Source of the DNA: Chrysomallon squamiferum
Taxonomy: Eukaryota > Mollusca > Gastropoda > Neomphalida > Peltospiridae
Assembly: GCA_012295275.1 (NCBI GenBank)
Contig: CM022673.1
Span: 12,620,288 to 12,684,287, forward strand
DNA: 64,000 bases
Reading direction: 5' to 3'
Below, piece by piece: positions 39,465 to 52,845 of the stretch. Both the position numbers and the translations under genes were made by a program. Below the pieces are notes generated by a model. It made no database searches. It saw nothing but the letters and a program-made list of their open reading frames with translations, and had not been told where the DNA came from. Each line of letters opens with the position of its first letter. The stretch's first letter is position 1.

Positions 39465-40123
39465 CATTTTCAGGGGTTGGAGATTAATTGTTATTTTTTT
39501 TAATTACTCAGATAATAACGGAGTGCAGTTTTTTTTGTGAAATTTTGTTTACTAAATTGAATATTTGTCTGTACTTTATCTAAATCTTTGATGTTTTTGT
39601 CTTTTTTTTATTTGGTTTTGTTTTATTTTGTATTTTTGTTTCATTGTTGGAAGTGTCGTAATAATTATGTCATTGTGTCAGAGTATTGTCAGTATACAGC
39701 AATATATTTTATTTTCTGTAAACCTTGCCTGGAGAAGCAATAATTTGTTTGTTTGTAATGTAAATAATAATATATCCTTAGACTATATTAATATCTAGGA
39801 TTTGCACAAAAAACAAAAAGTACAAAAAAATACTTTTGATTACCGGTTTAACTTTATAAAAATTTTTATATTATTTGTCTCTTCTGTGTCAGAAACAAAA
39901 TATGCTTTAATAATTGTTTTTTTGTGTGTTGACATAAGTTGTGTGTCTATAAATATTCAGTTTTTTTTTTTTTTTTAAATCAAAACTTACTGTTTGGTTG
40001 TATATCAAAATTTTGTCTAACACAGAAAATAGAAGAAAAAATAATAAAGAAAAGAAAAAAGTGATGTTTTTATTTTTGTTTATGGGCGAGGGTAAATTTT
40101 CTATTGTCATTCTTATTATTCTT

Positions 40124-40125
40124 AC

Positions 40126-40177
<52 letters not shown>
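40124..40177 (+). repeat. (TTA)n microsatellite
   Basis: Pure TTA/ATT triplet array of about 18 units. Confidence 0.9.
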
Positions 40178-42247
40178 GAAAACTGCATTTCACTGCAGTT
40201 ATTCAAATGATAAATTTCTTGATATGAGCACATAAGAAATCCAGACATAAAAGAAAGCTTTCCCATTGTTAATATAGCTTTTATTAATTATATTTAATAT
40301 TTTATTTTATTTATTTATTTATTTATTATTTTTTTTGAAAGAATGTTAATGAAATAACATTCTGGTGTATTCGTTATTTAACATCTGTTCAAATATCGGT
40401 GTATCTGATTAAAAGTAGCTGCTTTGCATACCCTACCCAGTGCAATATTCACAACTCAATTAAATTTCAAATATCTAACAGCCAGTTTTTCCTCTGTGTG
40501 AACAGTTTTATCTGCTGGTAAAATTTAATTCTTGACTTCATCTTTTTCGTTTGAGACTGAACTTGACATTCTTAAAGAATGAAAAAACTAAAAAGTTATT
40601 TTTTTTTTTTTTTTTTTTTCGTTTTCAAATTTTTTTTTTTTTTTTTTTTTTTTCAAATTTTTTTTTTTACAAGACATTTAATTAATAGATATGTCTACTC
40701 TCCACCATTTTTATTATAATTAATAAAGATAATATTATGAATTTAAAAAAAATCAAATAAATAAAAATAACATCCCAAATAAGTAAATATTGCTTGAATA
40801 AATATGGAATATTGGCTAAACTTTTAGTATTAACCATGACATAATTATTCATATGTGAAAACAGTGCCAAACAGATCCACCTTTTTTTCTGTGTGTGTAC
40901 ATGTTTCAAACATACAGAAATATCTATCCATTACAGATTTACAGATTGATTTTTTTCTTATTTTTATTTATTTCTTTTATTTTTTATAAATTTTTCTTCA
41001 TTCTTTCTTACTTTTCTTTTTTTTTTTTTCTTTTTTTTTAAATCATTTTCCTCAACATTTGATTTCAGCCATCTACTGTTAACATCTCAGAATTTGTATA
41101 CTTCATAAGACTTTAAAATACATTTATATATTTATCTGTTTATTGATATACAAGTTGAACCTGGATCTACAATGTGAGTTCAAAGCAACTGTTTATTATC
41201 CTATGGATAAAAATTTTTAAAAATTCTCAAGTTTTCTGAAGTTTATAACTGGATGTCGTAGAGTTTTGTCTTTACCTGTATATTTTAATTAATATTTTGT
41301 TTAAACCTTCATAATAAACAGTTGTAATTTGTTATTTACATATAAATTGGCTCTGTGTGTGTGTGTGTGTGTTATGCATTTAATTACCAGACATCGTAAA
41401 GGTTTTGTGTTTTAATTTTTTTTTTAAAGTTTCTAAAAACAATCACATTTTTCCAGGTGACTTAATCAGCTCGATGCATTTAATAAATTAGTGTTGTCGT
41501 TTTTTTTGTAATGGTGTGTTAATTAACTTTTCATAATTATTTTATTTTAACTGTTGATTGTTTCCTTTTAAAGAAACGTTGTTTCAACATTTATTGACCC
41601 ATTGCATGTGGTAAAACTGTTTTTGTTGGATTTTTTTATTCATAGCCTTTGATTGAAATAACTTCTGAAGATGGACTATATCATTATGAGTGGTGGAAAT
41701 ATGTATATTCTTTATTTCTTAAATCATATACATTTTTTCAAGATGATTTTTATTAATTTGTTACTTGTGATAAAAAGATGTGTGTTTTAATTTGTTATTA
41801 AAATAATATGAGAAAAATGTGTGGCAGATTTGTGTCTGTAATTTAATTTCTTATTCAAAAGAAAAAAAACTATATATTAATTTATATTTCTTATTAAAAC
41901 AAATAAACACTGGTGAATTGATTTGTTTTGTGTCTTGTAGAATATTTTATATTTTTCATTCAGATTACAAATACATTTTTCAAAATTATTTAATCTGTTG
42001 TGTACGGTAGAAAAATGTATATTCTTATTTCTATTTATAAACAAAATAAACTGTTTTCCAAATGAATAACTGTATTTGTTTTTTAACTTCTTACTTGAAA
42101 ATCCATGAAGTCACATTTGGATAAAAAAATTTATGCAGGTATTTTCAATTTTTCAGGTGATTGCAAACAAATCAATACAATTTTAACATTTTAAATATTA
42201 AAATAAATTATTCATCACACACACACACATATATATATATATTGTTC

Positions 42248-42369
42248 TGTACCTAAGGTGAACAGTCCCCCAGTAACTCATTTTCAAGTGTGAGTTTCCC
42301 ATATTAGCCACACTGAGGTGGGGGTGTCATCCTCACCAGGTGACTCATTGTCGCTGCATTTTAGGTACA
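42248..42369. mobile_element. Small element with perfect 9-bp inverted ends, 122 bp
   Basis: TGTACCTAA at 42248-42256 is exactly inverted as TTAGGTACA at 42361-42369. The interior is GC-richer than its surroundings (CAGTCCCCCAGTAACTCA, GAGGTGGGGGTGTCATCC) and contains a second inverted pair, AGTGTG/CACACT. It looks like a miniature inverted-repeat element. No clear target duplication and no family assignment. Confidence 0.5.
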
Positions 42370-43378
42370 ATCTTTTTTTAATACTTTATTTAAATTAATT
42401 ATGAAATATTTTTCTTAAAGAATAATTGGTGAGGAATGATACCTATCAAAATTTTGCTCAAAGTATATGACATAGAAAGTATTTTGAAATACTTTAAAAT
42501 TTGTATTAGTTTATTCATTTTATTTGCATTTATTTAATTAGTAATTTTTATTTATTTGCTTTTCTATCAATTTTCGTGTCATTTACAAATAACTATTAAG
42601 TATTTAATGTTACATAATAAATACATTTTAGCTGAAAGATTTATATATGCATCTTATTTATTTATGTCAAGAAATTATATAATTAAAATTAATGTCGATT
42701 TTTTTTATTTTAAACTTTTGTTCTTTTATTTCTTTTTTATTTAGCTTTTATTTTTATTTTTATTTTTTATTTTTTTATTTTTTTTTGGGGGGGTCACTTA
42801 ATTACTTATTAATTTATTTATAATTATGCATTTCTTCTTTACTTTCATATTTCTTACTTTAAAAAATATGACAGAAAATTAAATGAAAAATACATTTACT
42901 TATTTACTTAGTGAACCACTAAGATTACTTATTAAATAATTTAAAAGTATCCTAAATTATGAATAAAATAAACGTTATTTAATCTGTGAATTCAATATAC
43001 ACAAAAACATATTTCTTCAACGTCATAAAATAGAAGTACATTTCTTGTGTCATATACAATGGCTAGATTTAGAAGTGTCGGCCTAAAAAAAATAAATAAA
43101 TAAATAAAATAAAATAATTTAGACGCAGATTTATATGGTTCATAAAATATAAAAAATCGGAATTATAACGATAATAAATAAATAAGCCAAGTTTCATAAA
43201 AGAATCCTAGATGCCAATTTCGAAATATTAAAAAACGACTTTTGAACCTTTAACACAGAGTTGAGGTTGGGGCAGGGACAGTCAGAGAAAGTTACACTTT
43301 ATTTATTTTTCTACATTCACACACTTCACAAAACGCTAAATAAACGTTATATATTATCAATAAAACAAATATTATAAA

Positions 43379-43822
43379 CATTAACACCTAAAAGAATATA
43401 TTAAGTTTCGTTTTAAAATATATATATGTATGTGTAAGAAAGTGTTTACGGTAATTAATAATAATCAAATAATGGACATATATATATATATATATATATA
43501 AGCATTAACACCTAAAAGAATATATTAACATCGTTTTAATATATATTAAAACATATATATATATATATATATAAATATATATAAAACTTAATATTATTAA
43601 TTACTATAATACTTCCACACTTTCTTACACATATATACACCCACTCATCCTTTCACATTCGCTTTCATACTGCAACACACATACCAACACACAATCACAC
43701 TCTTTTCACACTCATGTATATACCCATCCTCTCTCTAATATATAGTCCCACACTTTCTTACACATACACACGTATATAGCCACTCCTCCTTTAACATTCG
43801 CATATATATACCTGCTTTCTGC

Positions 43823-43865
<43 letters not shown>

Positions 43866-43870
43866 CATAT
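43379..43870. repeat. Compound repeat cluster: direct and inverted copies, TA and CA tracts
   Basis: A block starting TTAACACCTAAAAGAATATA occurs at about 43380 and again at about 43503. GTGTAAGAAAGTGT (about 43432) is inverted as ACACTTTCTTACAC (about 43617), and ACTTTCTTACACATA recurs near 43752. The interior is (TA)n; the right end is (CA)n to 43862. Confidence 0.7.
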
Positions 43871-44391
43871 TCACACATGTACACTCTTAAATACCCACTT
43901 TTCACATTCACACAATTTCAAATAAAACGTATGTCTAAAAAACAAAGGGAGATAAGTATGGAACGTATCGAGAAAGAAAGAAAAATATACAAAATTAAGG
44001 GTGAATTTTTGTTTTAGTGAAACATGCTTAGAGTTACACGCACGCACGCACACATTCACACTCTGACTCCCATACACACATCGCCCCAGACACGCAAACA
44101 CACACACATCGTCTTCCTTTTTATTTTTATCAAAAGCGTTTCGTGAAAATATGCTTGTCGAAGAATATTATTTAAAATTTAAATCTCATAATATAGTAAA
44201 CAGTCTGACAGATCCAGCAATTTCAGTTTATATTTTTTGTATATAAAGAAGTGTAACTCACAGATGTTTTTATTTTCCCGGGGTAAAATACTCTACCATG
44301 CCCGAATCGCAACTATGTGTTTGTTGTCAACGATGTCAATTGTTGACGTCACATTTAGTTCTCGAAATGATGACGTCACAAAGTTTTTTAT

Positions 44392-44410
44392 TAGTAGTAG
44401 TAGTAATAGC

Positions 44411-44453
<43 letters not shown>
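44392..44453 (+). repeat. (AGT)n microsatellite
   Basis: About 20 AGT/TAG triplets, 13 bp left of the pogo-like element. Confidence 0.9.
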
Positions 44454-44466
44454 TATTAAATTAATG

Positions 44467-44798
44467 CGGGTATCAAACCAATTATCCGGACTCCTTGGGG
44501 CCTGAGGCATTCCAGATTTCTGGATTTTCCGGTTTTCTGGTACCACGGCATCTAAATACGTAAATAATTTGGCATAAACATTTTAAAATTAAAAAAACAT
44601 AAAGAAAATTGACGATCACAACTGTGGCGACTTGACACGTAAACGTAGTGAATGAACACCACGCGGCTTGAAAGAGTAGTTCCGGTCTGGTGAGGACAAC
44701 ACCCACATGCGCAAACTATGAAAATAGCGTCGGGAAAAAACTTCCGGTTTTCTGGTCTTTCTGGATTTCAGGACGCCGGATAATTGGTCCGGTACCTG
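44467..44798. mobile_element. pogo/Tigger-like non-autonomous element, 332 bp
   Basis: Terminal inverted repeats pair over 23 bp with four mismatches: the left end runs from CGGGTATC to ACCAATTATCCGG and the right end, inverted, from CAGGTACC to ACCAATTATCCGG. ATCCGG-rich ends followed by short TTTCTGG/TTTCCGG stretches resemble pogo-superfamily MITEs. The right end is followed by TA, the expected target; the left side has TG, a likely decayed TA. No coding capacity. Confidence 0.7.
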
Positions 44799-47668
44799 TA
44801 CGTGATAAATTATGAATTGGAAAACAATAAATTCATGAATAAATTGAGAAAGAATAAAAATAAAAGTTTGTTTGTATGTTTATTTTCATGTTTTGATCAT
44901 TTAACTTTTCAGGGGTATCCACCAAAATTGCGCCATACCTGAAAAATTAATCAGCCAATGAATATTTTAATTTTAGATAAAAGGTTAAAAATAACCTTTC
45001 CGATAAAGGACTCGAAATAAACACGAGTCACTAAAATATTCGCAAATGAGTGGAAAACGTCTTCCGGTGAATATTTAGAAATATCCGTATCCTTCAACAA
45101 TATTGAAACGATGATGAACCAAAATCACGTGAGCGACATTAACATCAAACAAATAAAAAAAAAAAAAAAAAAAATTAAATTAGAAAAAAATAAAAAGATA
45201 AATACTGCATAAGGCTAAATGATGAAAACGTCTGAAACATTACAACCGAAGTACCTCTGAAACCACACGTACGTCGACGTGACCAAGCATACTGAAAGGT
45301 GTAAACATTAAATGTCATGATGAAATTGTTGGCTGCAACACACCAAACTATGACTGTGCCTGAAAAGTCATGAGACGAAAACCCTCTGCAACCAGACACA
45401 TACAGTTTTGACCCAAAGCAGAAGTCAAGATTGACAAGAGGACATACTAGTCTCTAATGTCAAAAAGTTTTAATAAATAAATAAATAAATATTAAAAAAT
45501 TTACAACCGTCTGACAAATAAAGCTGTTTCCTCTTAGTTTGTAGCTTCGAACTTAAACAACCAGACAGTACAAATTAGTCCCAAAATTGACAAACAATAA
45601 TACTAATAGAACAAGGGCGATAAATGTAATTGTGTAATTTGAGAAATGGTACATAATCTAAAATATGCAGACTGAGTAAGGGAGTTAAGAAATGCCGCAG
45701 TTAAAGAAAATTATTACAGTGTGCAATTGAGGAAGGGAGATAACTGCAGTTAAAATTACTTCTGAATACAATAAATGAAAACGAGCACAAATAACGTATT
45801 TATAAGAATATTTTATTAAAAGAATAAAAATAACATTTCAGATTAAATATTAAATTTACTAATGCTATTGTCTGGCAGGCTCTGGATGTGTTTGGCTTTT
45901 TTTTTTTTTTATAAGTAACCAATAACATTTTGAGCTGATCTAAAGCATTTTTATTCTGATCAAAAAGAAATTAAATGTAAACATCATAATCTACAGCTAA
46001 TCATTACAAAGAAAGATTACTCATAAAATATGTAAAAAAATAATAACCATATCCTGAATAATTTGTAACGAAATTATAAAAAGTTTACATGCTAAATTAT
46101 TATTGCAGGATAAAGACAAAACCAAAGCTTCTTCAAGGCTATGACCAATATTAACGTAATAACCATTTAAAATTCTATAAACAAATTTTTTATTGGTAAT
46201 TTAAAATATATATATATTTGATGTAATAAGATAAGAAAAAAATATAATAATTGTATTTTATTGAAGTCATTAAAAGAACCTTAACTGTGTCTTGTAAAAG
46301 ACAAATTACAATTATAAATTTAATTTTAAAAATGAACACAACTTAATATTAATCTTTTTGTGTCTTTAAATATTTATTCATTTCATAATCCTAAGTGTTA
46401 AATATGCATATATTCCAATATAAAAACATTTAGCTTTAAAACTTTATATGTCTAATGCAAAGCACATCAAAACAGCTGATACACTACAAATGAGCTACTT
46501 GTGGAAATATGTAAACCTTAATTAAAATACTAGATTAATGTTTTTTTTTTTTTTTTTCATTTATTATTAATATTATTAATTTTTTGAAATATTAAAAACC
46601 TATATCAAGAGAACAAAAATATGTAAAGGTTTGCTGAACAATTACATTTCAAAAATGGACCAGCATCAGATAAGTGTGTTGTAAAGCAGAAATTTCTGTT
46701 TTTAAACTGATTTATTTATTTTTATATCTTTGTTACATTAACATGCATATCAACTGTACATATTATACATTACATTCTGTGGAGAAATAAAAACTAAATG
46801 TATTTTGAAAACCCTAAAAACGTTCATGTGAGAAATAATTAATATTAAAGAAATGAGATTCAAGGTAAAATGAGACGATGATAAAAAAAAAAAAATTTAA
46901 AATTATAAAACATCATAGTAAAATTAATATTAATTAAGAAAACCTAAGTATTTGCAAATCTCAATTATAACTCCAGAATCTGCTTGACAAAATAATTCTG
47001 TATAGAGAATGAACAAAAACAACAAAAAGAAATGTAATTAACAAATACTATCGATAAAATAACAATACAAAGAAAAATCTTTACGTCAGCTTATAAGTCT
47101 GTGCGTAGATCGGTGTAATAACATTTTTTTAAATCAAAATTGTGTTTTTGGCAGGATTTACTGAACATTCCTATATAAAACACTGGCACAACAACATCAG
47201 TACTAAAAATATTTAAGCAAAATTAACATCTCAGTATTATGCTGACTAGATGCACACACACACATGCACGCACACATGCACACACACACACTCACACACA
47301 CACACAGACATATATATTAATGTATGTGGTCTCTCTCTGACAGAATTAACCTAAATATCAAGAAAACACAATTCTGTGGTTCTACAAAGATTTTTAAAAT
47401 GAAACTCCATGTGGTTATTACTTTACAAATTTCTACATTCTACTTTAGACAATTAATAACAACAAATGAATTCAATCCCAAAACCACAAAATGAGATTCT
47501 GTAAGTAAACTTCAGAAAATGACTTATTTCTAAAAGATTAAAGAATATGCATGTAGAATGATTATAAAAAGTTATGTGAAACCAATCAGAGTTTTACTAA
47601 CAGTTCAAATAATAAAGCATAAGGATCTTCACATTAAATATCTTAGTTCACATCATTTCAAAGATATA

Positions 47669-48440
47669 TTATTGATAAACATTTAATGCATGAAACAAAA
47701 AATTTATATATTATTATAATGAAAGAGACAAAAAATTATAAATTAATGAACACATATCCCATGTAATTAATGAAAAGTATTAAATGTAGTAAACAAACCA
47801 TGAGTAAAAAACTTTGCTAAATAAAATTATTCATCATTGAGCAAATGTTCTATTTAAATCTCTCACTATTCTAACGGGATAAGAATTCTGTAAAATATTG
47901 ACATCGGTAGTAGAAAACTTTCTTTATTTTTAATTCATGCTTTGAAATCTTTTAACTGCCAGAATATAGGACTTAAAACAACATAAAATACTAATTAAAG
48001 AGTTATTTAAATAAAAATTTAAAGGTTTTAAAATAGAAAGGTTGATATTAAAATAAAATAAAAATATTAAAAATACTAAAAAAACAATTTGAAAATTTTT
48101 CTGTTCATGTGATAAAATATAAATTTATCCAGCTGAAAATTAAAACTTGGAAAAGATAATGGCTTTTGTCAGATAAAATATATGACTGTTAATTTGTTTA
48201 ATCACTTAATGCTGTTCGCATCATATTATCTATTTAACACATTTATTTTCTGCTTACACAAAAATAAAATCAACTTATTTTATCTGAAGAAAAAAAAAAA
48301 AAAAAAAAAAAAATAAATATTCTGTACAAACCTATCCTTCTGACATGTTAATTAATAAACATTTAACACATATAGCAAAACAAATTAATATATTATTATA
48401 ATGAAAGAGACTAAAAATTAAAAATTAATGAACACATGTA
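47669..48440 (+). repeat. Two direct copies of an AT-rich segment of about 90 bp, 685 bp apart
   Basis: About 47669-47770 and 48351-48440 share ATAAACATTTAA, ATATTATTATAATGAAAGAG and AAATTAATGAACACAT in the same order. Confidence 0.7.
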
Positions 48441-48698
48441 ATTACTTGAAGAGAGGTTTGGAGATCTTGACAACCTGATCTATATTGCTACTAAAATAAA
48501 AATTCAAATTTAAAATTAATGCTGATGTGAAAAAGTAGATGAGTTGGGTTGTTTTCATCTGTTAGGCACTTTTAAAGAGGTTAAAGAAAACATTTATTAT
48601 TTGCAGGTTTGTCAAGATCTCCTACATGAACTCATCTGAGTTATAGTGGCACTAAATACTATCAAAGTAGTTATTTTCTGTTGTCTTTTTTATCTTTC

Positions 48699-48851
<153 letters not shown>

Positions 48852-49091
48852 TAACTGATCTATTTTCTAAGCCAAAGCAAAAAAAAAAAAAAAATTGGTT
48901 GTTATATAAACGTACAAAATAAAAGGTAGCTTGGGGTGGTACTTTTTTTTTTTTAAATGCCACAAAAATTCATTAGCAATATATTTTAACAATACATTTT
49001 TAAAAATTAAATTCTACAAATATTTTCATTTTGTCAATTGATTTTAAATGTTAATTTAAATTTATAATTACTTGTTTTTAAATATGTCAGT

Positions 49092-49101
49092 TTTATTTAT
49101 T
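49092..49101 (-). terminator. Candidate polyadenylation signals of paralogue B
   Basis: Two overlapping AATAAA hexamers on the minus strand about 95-105 nt after the stop codon. Confidence 0.45.
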
Positions 49102-49194
49102 TATAATTCTCTTTTTTTTGTCTCTTGTTTAATTTTATTTTTTTTATTTTTTTTTGAATGAGTTCATTTTATAATATTTTTCACATTCTTTATT

Positions 49195-49347
49195 TTAATG
49201 ATAACAATTTGTTAGATGCCTCACTGAGCCATTTCGTACAATGTTTCGTGGTTTAGAGGTGATGGTAAAGAAAAATATATTAAGAAAACTGCATATCTCC
49301 ACACTCATATGATACGAGTACCAGAGAAAATCAAGAATCACCATTAT
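49195..49347 (-). CDS. CEPT1-like: Paralogue B coding exon 8 and stop
   Basis: 50 codons plus TAA; acceptor [27 protein letters not shown] loosely matches the [15 protein letters not shown] region of paralogue A; the tail ([11 protein letters not shown]...) is unrelated to the A tail and has no low-complexity run. Confidence 0.85.
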   Translation of the reverse strand: MMVILDFLWYSYHMSVEICSFLNIFFFTITSKPRNIVRNGSVRHLTNCYH

Positions 49348-50952
49348 CTGAAAAGTTAAAAAAACAAAAAAACATTTGTGAACAAGAATTAAACAATTTA
49401 CTGCTACTAAAAACAATTATTTAAAAATAGTGACATGTTAGACTTAAAATATTAAATATATTGTAAATACTGGCAGGAAACAAGGAATAAGCAATGTTTT
49501 TCTATGACTGAAAACAAAGGTAATGTAATGTAGGCCTGGTGCAGGAGCTAAGGAATTCTCTCTTGTTGAGGATGTCAGTGATAAAGGAATGCTCTGTCTG
49601 GTTAGGAGACAGGCATAGTGGAATGTTCAGAGGCAGGAGGCAAGGAATAAAGGAATGCTTTCCTAGAGGAGACAAGGATATGGATTGCTCTGTCTGGTTT
49701 TCCTAGAGCATGAGGCAAGGATATGGAATGCTTTTATGTGGCAGGAGGCAAGGAATAAAGGAATGCTTTCCTATAGTGTGAGATAAGGATATGGAATGCT
49801 CTTATGTGGCAGGAGGCAAGGAATAAAGGAATGCTTTCCTATAGTGTGAGACAAGGATATGGAATGCTCTTATGTGGCAGGAGGCAAGGAATAAAGGAAT
49901 GCTTTCCTATAGCATGTGGCAAGGATATGGAATGCTCTTATGTGGCGGGAGGCAAGGAATAAAGGAATGCTTTCCTATAGTGTGAGACAAGGATATGGAA
50001 TGCTCTTATGTGGCAGGAGGCAAGGAATAAAGGAATGCTTTCCTACAGCAGCATATGAGGGGTAATGAAATGCTCTCCTGACAATGAAATTCTTTATTAA
50101 TAATGTGACTGAGGAATTTTGTTTTAAGAAACATCTTTATTACTCACAAAACAGATCCAAAGCATTATGTACTCATGTATGATGCAGTGAAAGTACTGGT
50201 TGACAAACATCAAACCAGGTCCTATCAGACCTGAACATAGCAGATTCATCTCACTCTTTGTCAAGTTAGCCACCTGAAACACACACACAATAAATAAACA
50301 TAGGATTAACATAAAAATAAATTAGTAAATTAATGAAGTGAATAAACAAATGAATAAAGTAAATAAACAAAACAATGAAGTAAATTAACAAATGAAATGA
50401 ATAAACAACAGAATGAAGTGTTTGTACAAATGACTAAAGTTAATTAACAAAGGAATAAAATAACTTGATAATTAATTAACTGAATTAACAAATATAGAGA
50501 ATAAACAAATGAAGTGAATTAACAAATCAATGAAGTAAGTAAATGAACAAAGAATACACAATACATATGTACATCTGCATGCACACAAACAAATACACAC
50601 ACAAAATAAAAAGAAGTCCCTCTATGTCCAAGTGGATAGCAATACAAGCTCTTCCAACTGCTATTATCAGTAAATATTTATATTTATTAATTTCTTTAAT
50701 ATTCTTTTACCTATCCAGTTTGAATTATAGGTTCTTAATGAAACAATAAAAAATAAAACAAACTTACCATGAGTCTGATTGTGATCTTGGAGACTAGAAC
50801 AGTGAAACAAGAGAAATACAGACAGGCATGTTTCTCCTGAACTCGATAAGGTGACATAACTTGTAATGTGACCAACAAACCCAGAGCTAGGGATACTGGA
50901 AACAAGGGAAATATGGTACTGGTCCCCTAAAATGAATAAATAACAATAAAAC

Positions 50953-50990
<38 letters not shown>

Positions 50991-52269
50991 TTAATAATAA
51001 TAATAATAATAACAAATAAAAAATTTAAAATAATAATAGAAAACAAATATAACAGTAATGAAAAAAAAATAATAAAAACAACAATAATAATGGTAATATA
51101 ATTGTGTGTCTGTGCATGTGTGGAATAAACAAGTGCATGTTTGTATGTGTTTATGTATGTGTGTGTTCATGCATGCATATGTGTGTATGTGTGGGTGGGT
51201 CATTCAGTGAATTTAAAAAATATAATTGAATAAACTTATTTATTTATGAGACACGATGTAAAATAAAATTTGGTCCATAGAGGTCATTGGTCAAAGGTCA
51301 TATAGGTCATGGTGAAATATACATACAGCTACAGTAGAACAGTCCTTTCCAACTCCACCTGTGATGAAAATCACATTAAAATTGTTCAGAATTCTAAGAA
51401 GTGCAAAGAAAATGTACGTATATATTATACAATCTTTTAGCTGTATGCCCAACATTTCCACCTGAAATTAATTGATAAAAATATAATTGTTAAAAGACAA
51501 TACTAATAATTAATAAAAATATAATAATAACAATAATGATGAGTAACAATAATAATAATAAAGGTAGGTTTTCTAGTAAAGACAAAAGCAATATGTGTAT
51601 GTGTATAAATATATATTAAAGAAAAAACAATATATATATACATATTACAGAAAAAAGAAAAAAAGAAGTTCATAATTATGCTGAGTTCCATAAATAATTT
51701 TCTAAATTTATTATCTGCACTTCAGTGATACAAATATTTGACATAATTTTAAATGTAAAATGTATAATTTTATCTACTTTAACAAGTCATCATATTCTAA
51801 AAATACATTACTTTCCATTAATGAAGTGACATTCTAAACAGTTTCAAGAATTTTATCTGACACATCATGTATTAAATATCTCTTTAAAATAATTGTTTTT
51901 AAAGAGATTCCACACCAAACCTAATTTTCATTTCTTAATTCAGTAACATTTCCTCTGTGATTTTTATTATCTATGAATAATCACTTTTATCCATGCCCTA
52001 CTTGAAAATTATGTTTTTTTAATTTGCTTACCTGCTTTGCCCAGATGTTTTCTCCTACATATGATGTTACAAAGTGAATACCTATTGCATAAAAATGGCC
52101 CTCATTAGAATCAAATCTGAAAGATACAATATTTATAATAATAATAATAACAATAATATTAATATACATCTTTAATAACAATAATATTGTTAATAAGAAG
52201 AACAAGAATGTTTTATTGTGACAATAATCATTATAATTAAAATATTGGTATTAATAATAATAATAATAA

Positions 52270-52337
<68 letters not shown>

Positions 52338-52813
52338 TAACAACATTATAAATGATAAAAAGAAAAAAATTAAAAATCTTCTGTAATATTAAATTAACTA
52401 ATAACCAAATAAAATATTTTATTAATGACAATAATGAATATAATAATATTAATGGTAATAATAACAATAGATGTAATAATCATAATAACAATAACAATAA
52501 TGATATTAAGAACAATAATTATTAATTATCACATTTAAAATCACATTTATGTCAATATCAACAATATTAATTATGATAATAATAATCAAAACAACAACTT
52601 TAATAACAATAATTTTAAACAAGAAAAACAGTAATAATAATAATAATGATGATGAAGGGTAGATAACTATGATATTAACAATTATTACAATAAGTATAAT
52701 ATTAATAAAACAAATTAAGAATGGTAACAGTAATAATAATAATAATAATATTAACAATAATGATGAGGTGACCATGATAATAATAATTAAAACAACAACT
52801 ATAATAATAATAA

Positions 52814-52845
<32 letters not shown>

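Larger units (their letters stand above)
35351..42247. other. 3' flank of paralogue A and intergenic space, left half
   Basis: AT-rich sequence with no supportable gene. It holds the likely 3' UTR of paralogue A, the hAT MITE at 35868-36187, (TA)n at 37983-38011, poly-T at 38592-38633, poly-A at 39428-39461, (TTA)n at 40124-40177 and further T-runs around 40600-41040. Confidence 0.7.

Noticed and set aside
43871-44107. Minus-strand Cys-rich open frame of 78 codons
   Set aside because: Cys and Val come from reverse-complement CA repeats, and no signal peptide or regular Cys pattern is seen.
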